Part shown: positions 49,160 to 60,704 of the stretch, piece after piece | Numbering within the stretch: the stretch's first letter is position 1 | How the letters are laid out: each line of letters opens with the position of its first letter | Source: Lampris incognitus | Taxonomy: Eukaryota; Chordata; Actinopteri; Lampriformes; Lampridae | Assembly: GCF_029633865.1 (NCBI RefSeq) | Contig: NC_079213.1 | Location: forward strand, 98,848,345 to 98,912,344 | Direction: 5' to 3' | Length of the DNA: 64,000 nucleotides | Notes under the pieces: model-generated | Database searches by the model: none | What the model saw: only the letters and a program-made list of their open reading frames with translations | Told to the model about the DNA's origin: nothing | Position numbers and translations under genes: made by a program

Positions 49160-51277
49160 ACCTGAATTATTGAGCATGCATAAAGACATGTGTAATCATG
49201 TTTTTCATTTTAACCAAATCCTCCATCTTCTCATCTCGGTAGTCAGATTCCCTATTTTTCTGATCGCAACTCAGATTTAGCTGGTGGATTCTTTTCTTCT
49301 TCTTTTTTTTGTTAATAAAAGCTTGCATTCACATGGCCCAATGTGGTTCCTGGTGGGGCACCACTATCCTGAAGTAAAGCTTTGGGATGTATGAAGGTCT
49401 TGATCAATGGGATGATTAAAAGCTTTTAAAGTCGCATTGCAGTCTGAGAGGAACTGACATGTCCTTCTGTGGTAACCTGTTAAGAATGCTTCTCTGGTTA
49501 ATGGGGAACCAAACCATTCAAATAGAAACTGATAGAAATGCCAACTAGATCTGTTTTATAAATAGTCCTTCTTGGGCCTGCCAAGGCATTTCATCAGAAA
49601 TGGATGTGCTCATACAGTTTATTTGTATGATTTAAACTGAAATTGTTTGGCTCCCATCTCACCTATCTAAATGTCCATCTAGGTATCATCTAGTCTCAAA
49701 ATGATTCTTGAAATCTGAAATGTTTTCCTTCCAATTAAGCGACTGAACTGGAAACTGTGGTGAGATCAAACTTACTTGTTTCCAAAACAATTGGAACATT
49801 TAATGAATTTTCCCAAATCAAGTGATATTGTTTATTGCGTGAGTGGATGGCTCTGCTTTATGTCCAGAATATTTCACTTGTTTCAAGAATATTCAGATGA
49901 GATCGGTTTAGAAAGAAACAAAACTACATATTTCTCTGACCCCATCTGCAGATTTTCTTCATTTAAGGAAAACAGAATCACATCCAGACTAAATTATTTG
50001 GTGGGAGTGATCTCTTGCAGTACCATCTACTTTTTCTAATGACTAAAGTGGGCATTAACATACTGCACATGGAAGTCCTGAAAGTTTGGCTATTTACAAA
50101 TATTAGAGACTAGTGAGATTCCATAACTTTGCCTTCAAAAGCTCATTTCATACAATATCAAGCAATCCTCAGGCTTTTCATTTGCAATCTCTTCATTTTC
50201 ATTTGCAATCTCTTCAGACATGCTGCTTTTCCTGTATTGCGTACAGACCGACAGGTCGGCAAACTTAAACATTGACTCAAACTGGTAGTATTTATAAGTA
50301 TTTACTGACAGGTATTCAGTAGTTACTTACAGCCAGCACCCTCCTCTACACATGCAAACTCACATATTCAAACACAATCAATCCCCTTGGCTCTCTCAGA
50401 ACATAAAACATGACATAGTTGCTCTTTGAGACCAAAGAGCAGAGTTATTACTCAGGGCTTATTGAAACATACCTTTGCCTCTTGAATGAATATTTCCTTG
50501 AAATGTTACCAAATATAAAATGTATTCCTGAGGGGACAGACTACAATAAATATTACATAATGCTTGAAATAAAAGACACATTTGTATTATTCTGCAAAAG
50601 ACCTCATGCAAGTAGATGATTCAGTTGTTTTTCCCATCTGAGCATCGCAATTTTATGCTTTTAAAACCAAATAGGCTTTTGTCCTTATATGCCTGATGTT
50701 ACAGCCAGACTTTGGTCTGTATCCTGTATAGGTTTTTGGCATTTCATTACTGAAACCCACGAACTGTCTTCCTGACGTCCATGTGGTCTGCTGGAGGAGA
50801 ATCTTCCTCAAACAGGCTGGTTTCTGTAAAAAGACGGTACACTTTGCTATGAGGAACTCTAGTTTTGGTATCCATTTCACTTCACTTCATCTTGTTTCCA
50901 ACAAGGGAGAAGAAAAGATTAACTGTAACTATAGGTATCGAATATTATTTCACTTCCTTGATCAGGATGGTTGTTGAATTCCCCATACATTAGGCGCACT
51001 GGCTGTTGACAAGCAGGGTTTTTGTTTCCAAATCTTTATATCTTGTTTTAAACTAAATGTGGCTCCCTCCCTCTGCCCTGTGGAAGACAAAAACCATAAT
51101 ACATCATGAGGAGTCATGAATCCCACAGTGTGCCAAGCTGACTTTAACATATGACTGTTTTGATTAGTGTGCTTATTAAACAAAGTTGATCTGGCATATT
51201 TCACAAGGTACCACACATTCACAGTGCTTAATACTGCACTGCTGTCTTTTGATTTAACATTACCCAGTGACAGAAAA

Positions 51278-51280
<3 letters not shown>
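49160..51280. other. no gene seen
   Basis: AT-rich, low repeat content, no recognisable exon. A 19-bp tandem CATTTGCAATCTCTTCATT-like duplication is at about 50180-50218. Confidence 0.5.

Positions 51281-51354
<74 letters not shown>
51281..51354 (+). repeat. (CT)n tract
   Basis: Pure CT run followed by CAATTCAATATGTGCTTTAT, a LINE 3'-end-like sequence in reverse orientation. Confidence 0.97.
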
Positions 51355-51360
<6 letters not shown>

Positions 51361-51644
51361 ATATGTGCTTTATTGGCATGACATACATTTGTGTACATAT
51401 TGCCAAAGCATGTAAAACAACAACAACACAATACAACAATGATTATAATAATAACAGCAACAACAACAATGATTATGATATTAAACAACAACAGTAGCAA
51501 TAGGTGCCATCACCCACTGTCTCTCAGGTTGTGGCAAGATAATATAAATCTTGCTGCAATGCTTGCCGCTGGCCCCCCTCCCAGGACCACCCGCAGCTTA
51601 CCTGCGTCGTCCATTTCCTGCTACTCTGGAATCACATGTTCCAG

Positions 51645-51648
<4 letters not shown>

Positions 51649-51680
<32 letters not shown>

Positions 51681-52045
51681 GCTCCCTTGCTCTCATTCAT
51701 CCTCTCACTCCCTCTCTTTCTCTCTCTGTCTCTTGGTCTCTCGCTCTCACTTCCTTTCACCCCCCCTCTCTCTCGCTCTCTCTTGCTCCCTTGCGCTCTC
51801 TCATCTCCTCTCACTCCCTCCCTCTTTCTCTCTCTCACCCCCTCGCTCTCTCTCACTTCCTCTCACTGCCTCTCTCTTGCTCTCTCTCTCTCTCTTTCTT
51901 GCTCCCTTGCTCTCACACATCCTCTCACTCCTGTCTCTTTCTCTCACTCCCTCTCTCTTGCCCCTCTTTCTCACTTCCTCTCACCCCCTCTCTCTCTCTT
52001 GCTCTCTCTCTTGCTCCCCCTCTCACTCTTTCTCTCTCTCCTTCC
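51649..52045 (+). repeat. (CT)n-rich tract with higher-order units
   Basis: CT/CTTGCTCCCTTGCTCTC units repeat over about 400 bp. Confidence 0.95.
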
Positions 52046-52420
52046 CTCATTTGTTCTTCGTTTACGTCTGTTAAGGCTGTGTTGACATTTCAGTAGGGGG
52101 AAAAAAATCCCATTAAAAACAACATTACATGAAAACGTGATTGGAATTTTCTCTGCACGTGTAATTCAAAGCCTCAGCGGTGGAGCCAATCTTCAACTAT
52201 CTCTACAATTCCCGTTTAATAGCCCTGCCCTGTCCCTTCACAAAGTGATAAAGTACTAAATTAATGGAAATTCCACAATTAGGTGGCAGTTATTATGTCT
52301 TTTATGGAGTGAATCAAAAATATGCTTCCATTAAAAGCCACTTTTCCCCCCTCATATGTTCCCATGAGTACCAAATAGTAAATAAACTTTGTTGATTGAA
52401 TCTAAAGTCTTCTTCATCAT

Positions 52421-52422
<2 letters not shown>

Positions 52423-52481
<59 letters not shown>
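52423..52481 (+). repeat. (TA)n(GT)n tract at the left edge of the foldback element
   Basis: TA then GT repeat; a TA at 52480-52481 is the left target base pair of the element. Confidence 0.95.
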
Positions 52482-53675
52482 CACTACCGTTCAAAAGTTT
52501 GGGATCACCCAAACAATTTCGTGTTTTCCATGAAAAGTCACACTTATTCACCACCATATGTTGTGAAATGAATAGAAAATAGAGTCAAGACATTGACAAG
52601 GTTAGAAATAATGATTTGTATTTGAAATAAGATTTTTTTTACATCAAACTTTGCTTTCGTCAAAGAATCCTCCATTTGCAGCAACTACAGCATTGCAGAC
52701 CTTTGGCATTCTAGCTGTTAATTTGTTGAGGTAATCTGGAGAAATTGCACCCCACGCTTCCAGAAGCAGCTCCCACAAGTTGGATTGGTTGGATGGGCAC
52801 TTCTTTGAGCAGATTGAGTTTCTGGAGCATCACATTTGTGGGGTCAATTAAACGCTCAAAATGGCCAGAAAAAGAGAACTTTCATCTGAAACTCGACAGT
52901 CTATTCTTGTTCTTAGAAATGAAGGCTATTCCATGCGAGAAATTGCTAAGAAATTGAAGATTTCCTACACCGGTGTGTACTACTCCCTTCAGAGGACAGC
53001 ACAAACAGGCTCTAACAGGTACTATTTAATGAAGATGCCAGTTGGGGACCTGTGAGGCGTCTGTTTCTCAAACTAGAGACTCTAATGTACTTATCTTCTT
53101 GCTCAGTTGTGCAACGCGGCCTCCCACTTCTTTTTCTACTCTGGTTAGAGCCTGTTTGTGCTGTCCTCTGAAGGGAGTAGTACACACCGGTGTAGGAAAT
53201 CTTCAATTTCTTAGCAATTTCTCGCATGGAATAGCCTTCATTTCTAAGAACAAGAATAGACTGTCGAGTTTCAGATGAAAGTTCTCTTTTTCTGGCCATT
53301 TTGAGCGTTTAATTGACCCCACAAATGTGATGCTCCAGAAACTCAATCTGCTCAAAGAAGTGCCCATCCAACCAATCCAACTTGTGGGAGCTGCTTCTGG
53401 AAGCGTGGGGTGCAATTTCTCCAGATTACCTCAACAAATTAACAGCTAGAATGCCAAAGGTCTGCAATGCTGTAATTGCTGCAAATGGAGGATTCTTTGA
53501 CGAAAGCAAAGTTTGATGTAAAAAAAATCTTATTTCAAATACAAATCATTATTTCTAACCTTGTCAATGTCTTGACTCTATTTTCTATTCATTTCACAAC
53601 ATATGGTGGTGAATAAGTGTGACTTTTCATGGAAAACACAAAATTGTTTGGGTGATCCCAAACTTTTGAACGGTA

Positions 53676-53678
<3 letters not shown>
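52482..53678. mobile_element. Tc1-derived foldback: two 535-bp arms around a 127-bp spacer
   Basis: Arms 52482-53016 and 53144-53678 are reverse complements with only about two differences noted. The ends CACTACCGTTCAAAAGTTTG are Tc1-type and are flanked by TA. Each arm encodes the transposase N-terminus MARKRELSSETRQSILVLRN in opposite directions. The minus-strand frame (53299-53012) runs through the spacer (RKRSGRPRCTTEQEDKYIRV) and stops after 95 aa. There is no catalytic domain, so it is non-autonomous. Its right end is 125 bp from the ddr2 exon acceptor. Confidence 0.95.
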
Positions 53679-53711
<33 letters not shown>

Positions 53712-53803
53712 CATAATGACATATTTCAAGACTTTTTTGAGACTTTCACACATCTAAAACTATCGTCACTCATCTCACCTGCTGTATTCACCTTGTTTTG
53801 CAG

Positions 53804-53977
53804 GTTGGAAGCCTGTGTCTGTGTATGTGTGTGTGTGCGTGTGTGAGTGTGTGTGTGTGAGTGCGTTTGTGTGTGCGTGTGTGTGTGTGTTCGGCATGAA
53901 GCGCCTGTGGGAGATGCACTTCCCCCTGCTGATCCTCCTCTACCTTTCGGGAGACGTCACCTCGCAGGTCAACCCAG
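53804..53977 (+). CDS. ddr2: ddr2 signal-peptide exon (92 nt 5' UTR plus first 82 coding nt)
   Basis: The acceptor CTTGTTTTGCAG ends at 53803, ATG is at 53896 and the donor CCAG|GTCTGT is at 53978. Codons: MKRLWEMHFPLLILLYLSGD then VTSQVNP plus one base. The hydrophobic MHFPLLILLYLS core is a signal peptide. SQVNP followed by a phase-1 split codon fits the mature N-terminus of DDR2, a collagen-activated receptor tyrosine kinase at the cell surface, before its discoidin domain. The call rests on this short match plus synteny downstream of uap1. The 5' UTR part is almost entirely a (TG)n-type repeat. Later exons are outside the window. Confidence 0.75.
53816..53891 (+). repeat. (TG)n tract within the ddr2 5' UTR
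   Basis: TGTGTG with C and A interruptions, ending five bases before the ATG. Confidence 0.95.
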
Positions 53978-54583
53978 GTCTGTACCTCCTCCACAAGAAG
54001 ATGAGCCGTGAGAAAGAGACAATCTAAACATGTTCCCACTTTCCATGCTAGGATATCGGTATGTTGCGGGTCGGTGGACTTGCCTATCTGCTTTAATTCA
54101 AACCTACCTCAGTCTACTTACTTTATGAGAGGATTTGAGTCCACATTCAGGATTTAATTGCATTCATGGAACCACTTTGTGTTGTATGGTTTGGTACTCT
54201 CAGGCAGGTTCAGCCATGTTCAGATTCAGATTTTGGATCAGTGCTAGTTTGTGGGAACTCTGCCCCCCCCCTCTCTCTCTCGTTCTGGTTTGGCCTCTTT
54301 GATCCCGGCATGGCAGCAGCATGCCAGGCTTTCTCCTGCTCTGCCTCAACTGTATGGGTGGGGGCTTTTTTGTAAGGAAAGTGTGATGTCAACGAGAAAG
54401 GCCCGATTATGTTTTACAAGGAAAACAGAGTAGCAACATTTGGTGGACAGACACAGGGAGACACGTTGGATATTTTCCTGTCAAAACGCTCGTATGACTG
54501 CTGTTGATGATGCAAGTTTAACATAGCTGATTCGAGTTAAGTATAATTATTGCATTCTGCTAGGCTCTAACACACAGTAGCTA

Positions 54584-54624
54584 TCCAGGAACTAGTAAAG
54601 TGGCCCACTTTACTAGTTCCTGGA
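54584..54624. repeat. 41-bp palindrome, first copy
   Basis: TCCAGGAACTAGTAAAGTGG, one base, then the exact complement. Confidence 0.98.
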
Positions 54625-54657
54625 CAGTAAATACAGATACTACATTCTGCAAGGCTA

Positions 54658-54698
54658 TCCAGGAACTAGTAAAGTGGCCCACTTTACTAGTTCCTGGA
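54658..54698. repeat. 41-bp palindrome, second copy
   Basis: Identical to 54584-54624 at a spacing of 74 bp. The flanking TACATTCTGCAAGGCTA is also related to TGCATTCTGCTAGGCTC, so the unit is a tandem duplication. Confidence 0.98.
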
Positions 54699-54812
54699 CA
54701 GCTAGCCACAGCTGCAAAGCAAACACTAAAAATCTCTGCATCTTCATCATCTTCATCATCATCAGGTCAAGTATCCTCGGATGAAGAGTCATACTCATCT
54801 TTCAATAGCTTG

Positions 54813-55159
54813 TTTAGTAAGACGAGTCTTACTAAAACACGTCCATGTTTCGCCACAACTATGGACGTGAGCAGTATCAGATTCGACTGAGTTGGTGACG
54901 CTGACCATTGACCACAAAAAGGTTCTTCCGCTCAGCGTCTTGTGAGTTTCCCCATTGATCATTGATTGGCTCTTCTGCTGAAATATCACAACCACTATGC
55001 TGCATCCCTGTAGCTTTGTTATTTAACCCATAACTGGGGTAACCTTGACTCATTATCAGGGCGTGTCCACATGCCAGTGGGCCATGATAATGAGTCTATG
55101 GGGGGTTACTCCTCCGGGGGTTTCTTTTCGGGGTTGCCCCACCCTTAGCCTTTGGCTAA
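54813..55159. repeat. array of further hairpins
   Basis: Perfect stems: 54813-54823/54826-54836 (11 bp, 2-nt loop); 54838-54846/54861-54869 (9 bp); 54897-54904/54932-54939 (8 bp); 55047-55058/55085-55096 (12 bp, GACTCATTATCA); 55145-55150/55154-55159 (6 bp, 3-nt loop). Confidence 0.85.
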
Positions 55160-55799
55160 AAAGCCTTATCCTGCAAGATAGCGGAATACCGGTTACTTTA
55201 TAGGGCGCTGGTGATTCGCCCATAGTCAGAGCCCCGCTAGTGAAAACAGTCTGAACCTCGAGAAGGTGGGGTTGACTTGTCTGGGGGAAGCTTTATATTG
55301 CGCTAGGCGACTTGTTTGTTTTTGACACACACCACACCAGACCAGCATCTTCATCATGTATTATTACTAGTTGTCATGCAATGCACAGTTAAACCGAATT
55401 CAGCTCCATTATTTCTGTCACGTATGTACAAAGTTAATTTCATTATCATAAACCCTGTAATTGAATGAGGAAGCATGCAAGCCATGTCAATAGGCATAAG
55501 ACTTTTTGTGATTGGCCTTTTTGTAGCCATCAGTCTTCCTCTCTGAGACAGATATAGGGGGTTGATTATGAACATTGCTATACCCTCTTCACAGACCCAT
55601 CCGACACTTTTTAAAATCAAACAAATAGCACATTAGATTTGATTCAACTCCTCTCTCGGTGGCTTAACGTGGGAAACGGTGCTTGTTTTCAGAGGTCCTG
55701 CCCGCAAATTCAAACCCGAACATCTCCACCATATTCACAAGAGAGGGAGTCGCACACTTGTGTTTGCATCTTCAACTACATATGCACAACACTCGTGCA
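55160..55799. other. no gene seen
   Basis: 55160-55330 is GC-richer and unlike its neighbours (GCCCCGCTAGTGAAAACAGT, GGTGGGGTTGACTTGTCTGG) but I cannot name it. The rest is plain intron. Confidence 0.4.
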
Positions 55800-55848
55800 A
55801 CACTGCACACACATGCACACACACACATGCACACACACACACACACGT
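55800..55848 (+). repeat. (CA)n tract
   Basis: CACACATG/CACACA run. Confidence 0.9.
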
Positions 55849-56199
55849 GACAAAGCCTTCTTCTCAATCATTCATACAGTATTTGCACCCTTTGCTGTGC
55901 TGGCGGAGAAGAAAAGAGAGGGCAGAGAGTCTCACAAGGTGTTCAGAGGGAAGAGGAGACAGACAGACGGTGGAGTTTTCACGTTGTGCTGGACAGATTA
56001 CAGAGAGCGCTTACAGAGGGAGTTTTCAACGGATATCCTATGTGTGTGCTGTGGTTGTTTGCTGTTTTCAGGCCTGTTTCGCCATATCTGTTGATAGCAT
56101 GTTGAAGCTTCACTTCTTACCCACTTAGCTGGACGTGACTGTAGCACACTTTACCATAGGATGCTTAATATGGGCAGTTTAAATCTTTCTTCTTTTTTT

Positions 56200-56496
56200 T
56201 TTTTTTGGATTCTCCCCCCCTTTTTCCCCCCAATTGTATCCGGCCAATTGCCCCACTCTTCTGAGCCGTCCCGGTTGCTGCTCCACCCCCTCTGCCAATC
56301 CGGGGAGGGCTGCAAACTACCACATGCATCCTCCGATACATGCGGAGTCACCAGCCACTCTTCTTTTCACCTGACAGTGAGGAGTTTCGCCAGGGGGACA
56401 TGGCGCGTGGGAGGATCACGCTATTCCCCCCAGCCCCCCCCCCCCTGAACAGGCGCCCTGACCGACCAGAGGAGGCGCTAGTGCAGCGACCAGGAC
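56200..56496 (-). mobile_element. SINE-A copy 12 (head missing)
   Basis: Minus-strand copy from the G-rich tail to GCGCTAGTGCAGCGACCAGG. The tRNA-like end is lost. Confidence 0.88.
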
Positions 56497-56769
56497 AGTG
56501 CTGTGTATAGAGAGAGTCTGGCCAACTGGCTACACGGGCGTCATATTGCCTACCAACTGGTAGGTTGCTGTGTGTTTTGATGGTTGTGTGTGAACTGCTT
56601 ATCAGCTCACACCCCACCATCAAAGGTAGATTACATAATCAGTCAGGCCAGTTGAGCCCAACAGCTCAGTCACACCTTCTACCATGTATCAGTCATATAG
56701 CACATACCATTGTGGAAAGAAGAGATTATGGTATTTTCTGTACACAATTTAAGATTTAATGATGCACAA

Positions 56770-57650
56770 TGTATTTTGCATCACTCCATGTTATGAAGAA
56801 TACCAGAAATTATGTATATTGTATCATTATTAATTTTGAATTTTCCAACATTCAGTCAAGTATTCAGAGTATCAAAAACTGTGTATTTTGCATCACTCAT
56901 TATCAGTAGTCAGAGTACCAGAAATGATGTCTTTTCCATCATTCAATACCAGTGCGCACCAGAAATTACAGTGCCTCTCAAAATTATTTATGCGGTGGTA
57001 TGCAAGTCTTAAAAATGCTCATGACAGCCTCAGAAAAGCTCAAACCTTTCTGAATAGTGCCAAATTTTGTCTAACTTCCTTAATCTAACAAATTCATGTT
57101 CTTGCAAGTCGGGAGTCACAGATCAAGTGCAGTAATAGAAATTAGGAAGACGATTGAAGCACTCCATATAATAGGGTATGCTATGAGCCTTATTATGTCA
57201 TGTGACTAGTTTAATGAGATAACTGACCGAAAGTCGCCTCACTTTTGACTACTGTTAAATAAGAATTTAACATGACTATTCTGTCTGTCACCTTATTAAT
57301 TGGTCACATGACAAAATGAGGCTCACAGCTGACCCTGTTTTGTGGGTGCAATGTACCATGAATAGATCACTCTGTTAATTTCTATTACTAGACTTTGACC
57401 CCAACTTAGAGGAAACAAGAATTTATTAGATTAACAATTTAGACAACATATTGAAGCTATTGAGAAAGGGGTATGGCCTTTTAAGGCCACACGACTACAT
57501 AAATAATTTTGAGAGGCACTTTATGTATTTTACATCATTAAGTACCAGTACTTAGGGTTCCAGAAATTATGGATTTTCCATCATTTCAATCCCAGTTTCA
57601 GAGAACCAGAAATTTTTTTATCATTGCGTACCAGTAGTCAGGGTAGGTGG
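56770..57650 (+). repeat. degenerate minisatellite, unit about 55-60 bp, interrupted by a MITE
   Basis: Repeated words CCAGAAATTATGTATTTTGC, CATCATTCAGTACCAGTAGT in several diverged copies on both sides of 56969-57521. Confidence 0.75.
56969..57521. mobile_element. Tc1/mariner-type MITE, 553 bp
   Basis: Inverted ends CAGTGCCTCTCAAAATTATT and AATAATTTTGAGAGGCACT flanked by TA (56967-56968, 57522-57523). The empty site AGAAATTATGTATTTT is visible in neighbouring minisatellite units. No transposase frame. Confidence 0.88.
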
Positions 57651-57948
57651 TTTAACACCAGATCAGGAGCAGAGGCTATGGTAATAACGTGTTTCACTTT
57701 TTCAGTCCATGATGAAGGTGATGAGATCAGGAAGAAACCCACCAGCAGTCATAACTCAGTCGCAGGCACCGAGCAGGGGACTCTGTGGCATGCATGTAGA
57801 TTTCAACCCAAAGAATTTACTCCAGAGACTTTAGTTTTTATCCACTACCCTACTGGTGTGGTGGGTAAATTTGTGATCAGTACCAGTATTACATATTTTG
57901 CAGCGTTCAGTAGGCTACTAGTGAATGATAATGAGCAATAATATCAGG

Positions 57949-58171
57949 GCGGCGCAGTGGTTAGCGCGGTCGCCTCACAGCAAGAAGGTCCTGGGTTCAA
58001 ACCCCAGGGTTGTCCAACCTTGGGGGTTGCCCCAGGTCGTCCTCTGTGTGGAGTTTGCATGTTCTCTCCATGTCTGCATGCATTTCCTCCGGGGGCTCCG
58101 GTTTCCTCCCGTAGTCCAAAGACATGTAGGTCAGGTGAATTGGCCATAATAAATTGTCCCTAGGTATGAAT

Positions 58172-58262
<91 letters not shown>

Positions 58263-58386
58263 GGCCTGGCGGCCTGTCCAGGGTGTCTCCCCGCCTGCTG
58301 TCCAATGACTGCTGGAATAGGCTCTAGCATCCCCGCGACCCTGATAGCAGGATAAGTGGTTCAGATAATGCATGGATGGATGGATG
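57949..58386 (+). repeat. repeat family B, copy 4 (ATGGATGG-tailed type) with expanded (GT)n
   Basis: Head GGCGGCGCAGTGGTTAGCGC, B-box GGTTCAAACCCC, then GAATGG(GT)n at 58169-58261 where copy 2 has only GTGTGTGTGTGTGG, and tail ATGGATGGATGGA. Confidence 0.9.
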
Positions 58387-58792
58387 GACTTGAGAAATAA
58401 TATTAGGCCTACCTGTTTCGAGGTTTAGCCAGTGCAGTGTCAGTTCTGTATCGGGGCGCTTGTCTAGTTTATCTCAACACTACCTACACACTGCCCCTGT
58501 CATTCAATCCATCCCATGTACTGCCCTCCTTTGTGCATCTTGTGGAAATCGATGCATCGTACGGCCGAACGAAACAGCCCCAAGCAGCACAACACACCAT
58601 TTCTCTTTCAACTGCTACAAATGGGTGAGAAATTGGCAGTAAACGCAGAAAAAATCATTGAAACGTCATGATAACAGAGCCAGACGTTGGTAGACAAAAT
58701 GGCATCCATCAAGCATGTGACAGGCTCTCAGCCAATCACAGCGCGTGTTGCAAAGATCAAAGGATTGCCAGACACTATACACAGCGCTGGAC

Positions 58793-58948
58793 CAGGACAC
58801 ATACCCACATCTGGCTTCCCACCCACAGACGTGGCCAATTGTGTCTGTAGGGACACCCGACCAAGACAGAGGTAACACAGGGATTCGAACCGGCGATGCC
58901 CGTGTTGGCAGGCAATGGAATAGACCGCCACGCTACCCGGACGCCCAG
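58793..58948 (-). mobile_element. SINE-A copy 13 (head fragment)
   Basis: Only the tRNA-like 5' third remains, from CCAGGACACATACCCACATC to CTACCCGGACGCCC (minus strand). Confidence 0.88.
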
Positions 58949-59177
58949 GCAGTTTAAATCTTTTGTCTGATGTGTGATCTTGTACCATTTGGCACACTGA
59001 AATGAATCATTTCCCCAAAGAGATGCTATGGGTAACAGCAGTACGAGGCAAAGTCAGGGACAAACAAGGCAGACGAGAATAAGACAGGATTTTGTCAAAC
59101 AGTTTTCTTCTCTCACCAAAATCACTGTATTACTATGTTTGACCCTGGCGAGACTTTCTCTCTTCTCTGTATATGTA

Positions 59178-59178
<1 letters not shown>

Positions 59179-59265
<87 letters not shown>
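59179..59265 (+). repeat. (GT)n microsatellite
   Basis: Pure GT run of about 85 bp. A second GT/GC-alternating run is at 59408-59475. Confidence 0.97.
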
Positions 59266-59430
59266 TCCATGCATGTGCACGCGCACATTTGTGCACGCAT
59301 GCTGTGGATCCAACTATCCAACTGGAGTCTGTGGCTAATGCATACCAGACATTCTGACAGCAGGAAAGTCCATTGAAATGGGCTCTGTCTTTCTCCCCAG
59401 CACTTCTGAGTGTGTGTGTGTGCGCTTGTG

Positions 59431-59463
<33 letters not shown>

Positions 59464-60029
59464 GCGCTGCGCGCGTGCGTCCTCATCGCTCAGTTGTGCA
59501 TGTGAGCGTCCGTGCGTTCTCCCCGTTTTCTGACCACTCATAAGTCATGGAGAGGATTATTTGTGCATCTGATCATGGTCAAAGTTCAACAAGTTTACTA
59601 TGTAAAAAAAAAAGAAGTTCAATATCTGAAATATGACCCGAAGGGTTTCTTTGCATGAAAAACCACCAGCGATTATGAAAAAAACTCATTTCCAGAGCTA
59701 CCAAATACTTAAATCTCAACCTGTTCTGAAATGTGGAGGCAGGATATGTCCACCTATAATTCCGTCTAATGCTTCAGTTCTGCTGCGTCGAGAAGAGAGC
59801 CGCTTTTCCACAGTCGGGAAATATTCATGGCTGAATTGAGCAGAGCCGAGATGTTGGACGGTGCCAACTTTCCTCTGTTTAAAATTCCCAAGCAATGGTG
59901 TTATACCATCCCTGTCTTTCCCATTTTGCTCTCGAGTGGGTGAACTTCTTTTTACTGCCGGAGGAGGAGGAGGAGGAGGTGGTGGAATAGTTGCAAGCAA
60001 AAGGCAGCGCGTAAGGGATGCATAGATTA

Positions 60030-60031
<2 letters not shown>

Positions 60032-60060
<29 letters not shown>

Positions 60061-60066
60061 GATTAT
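60032..60066 (+). repeat. (ATT)n tract
   Basis: ATTATT triplets. Confidence 0.93.
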
Positions 60067-60251
60067 GCAGAATTACCTCGAGAGTTATTTCCATTTCTTC
60101 AGACAACTCTTGAGAATAAACTCTGGGCGAGGTGATTAAAACCTCCACAGTCAGACCAATGCACACTATGTGTGCATACCAGGCAGTAATAACGTGAAGA
60201 TGTAATGATTGCATAGTTTTTTGTTTTGTTTTGGTTTTTTTAGGAGGGATT

Positions 60252-60680
60252 TTTCCCCCTTTTTTCACCCCAATTGTACCCAGCCAATTACCCCACTCTT
60301 CTGAGCTGTCCCGGCCGCTGCTCCACCCCATCTGCTGATCCGGGGAGGGCTGCAGACTACCACATGCCTCCTCCGATACACGTGGAGTCACCAGCCGCTT
60401 CTTTTCACCTCAGTGAGGAGTTTCGCCAGGGGGACGTAGCGCGCGGGAGGATCACGCTACCCCCCCGTTCCCCCTCCACCCCGAACAGGCGCCCCGACTG
60501 ACCAGAGGAGGCACTAATGTAGCGACCAGGACACACACCCGCATCCAGGTTCCCACCCGCAGACGCGGCCAATTGTCTGTAGGGACACCCGACTAAGCCG
60601 GAGGTAGCACAGGGACTCGAACTGGCGATGCCCGTGCTGATAGGCAATGGAATAGACCACTACACTACCCGTACACCCCC
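60252..60680 (-). mobile_element. SINE-A copy 14 (full length)
   Basis: Minus-strand copy with target duplication TAATGATTGCATAG / TAATGATTGTATAG (about 60203-60216 and 60681-60694). The TRIM-like element starts 25 bp to its right. Confidence 0.9.
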
Positions 60681-60704
60681 TAATGATTGTATAGTTAATG
60701 TATT

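Noticed and set aside
49776-50880. Reading frames of 66-87 aa in the AT-rich stretch 49.7-50.9 kb
   Set aside because: Length is near chance expectation for this composition; no domain, splice framing or conservation clue.
55020-55340. Spliceosomal or 7SK-type small RNA in the GC-rich, stem-rich stretch
   Set aside because: No match to remembered U1, U2, U3, U5 or 7SK core motifs and no Pol III or snRNA promoter elements seen; kept only as an unexplained structured region.
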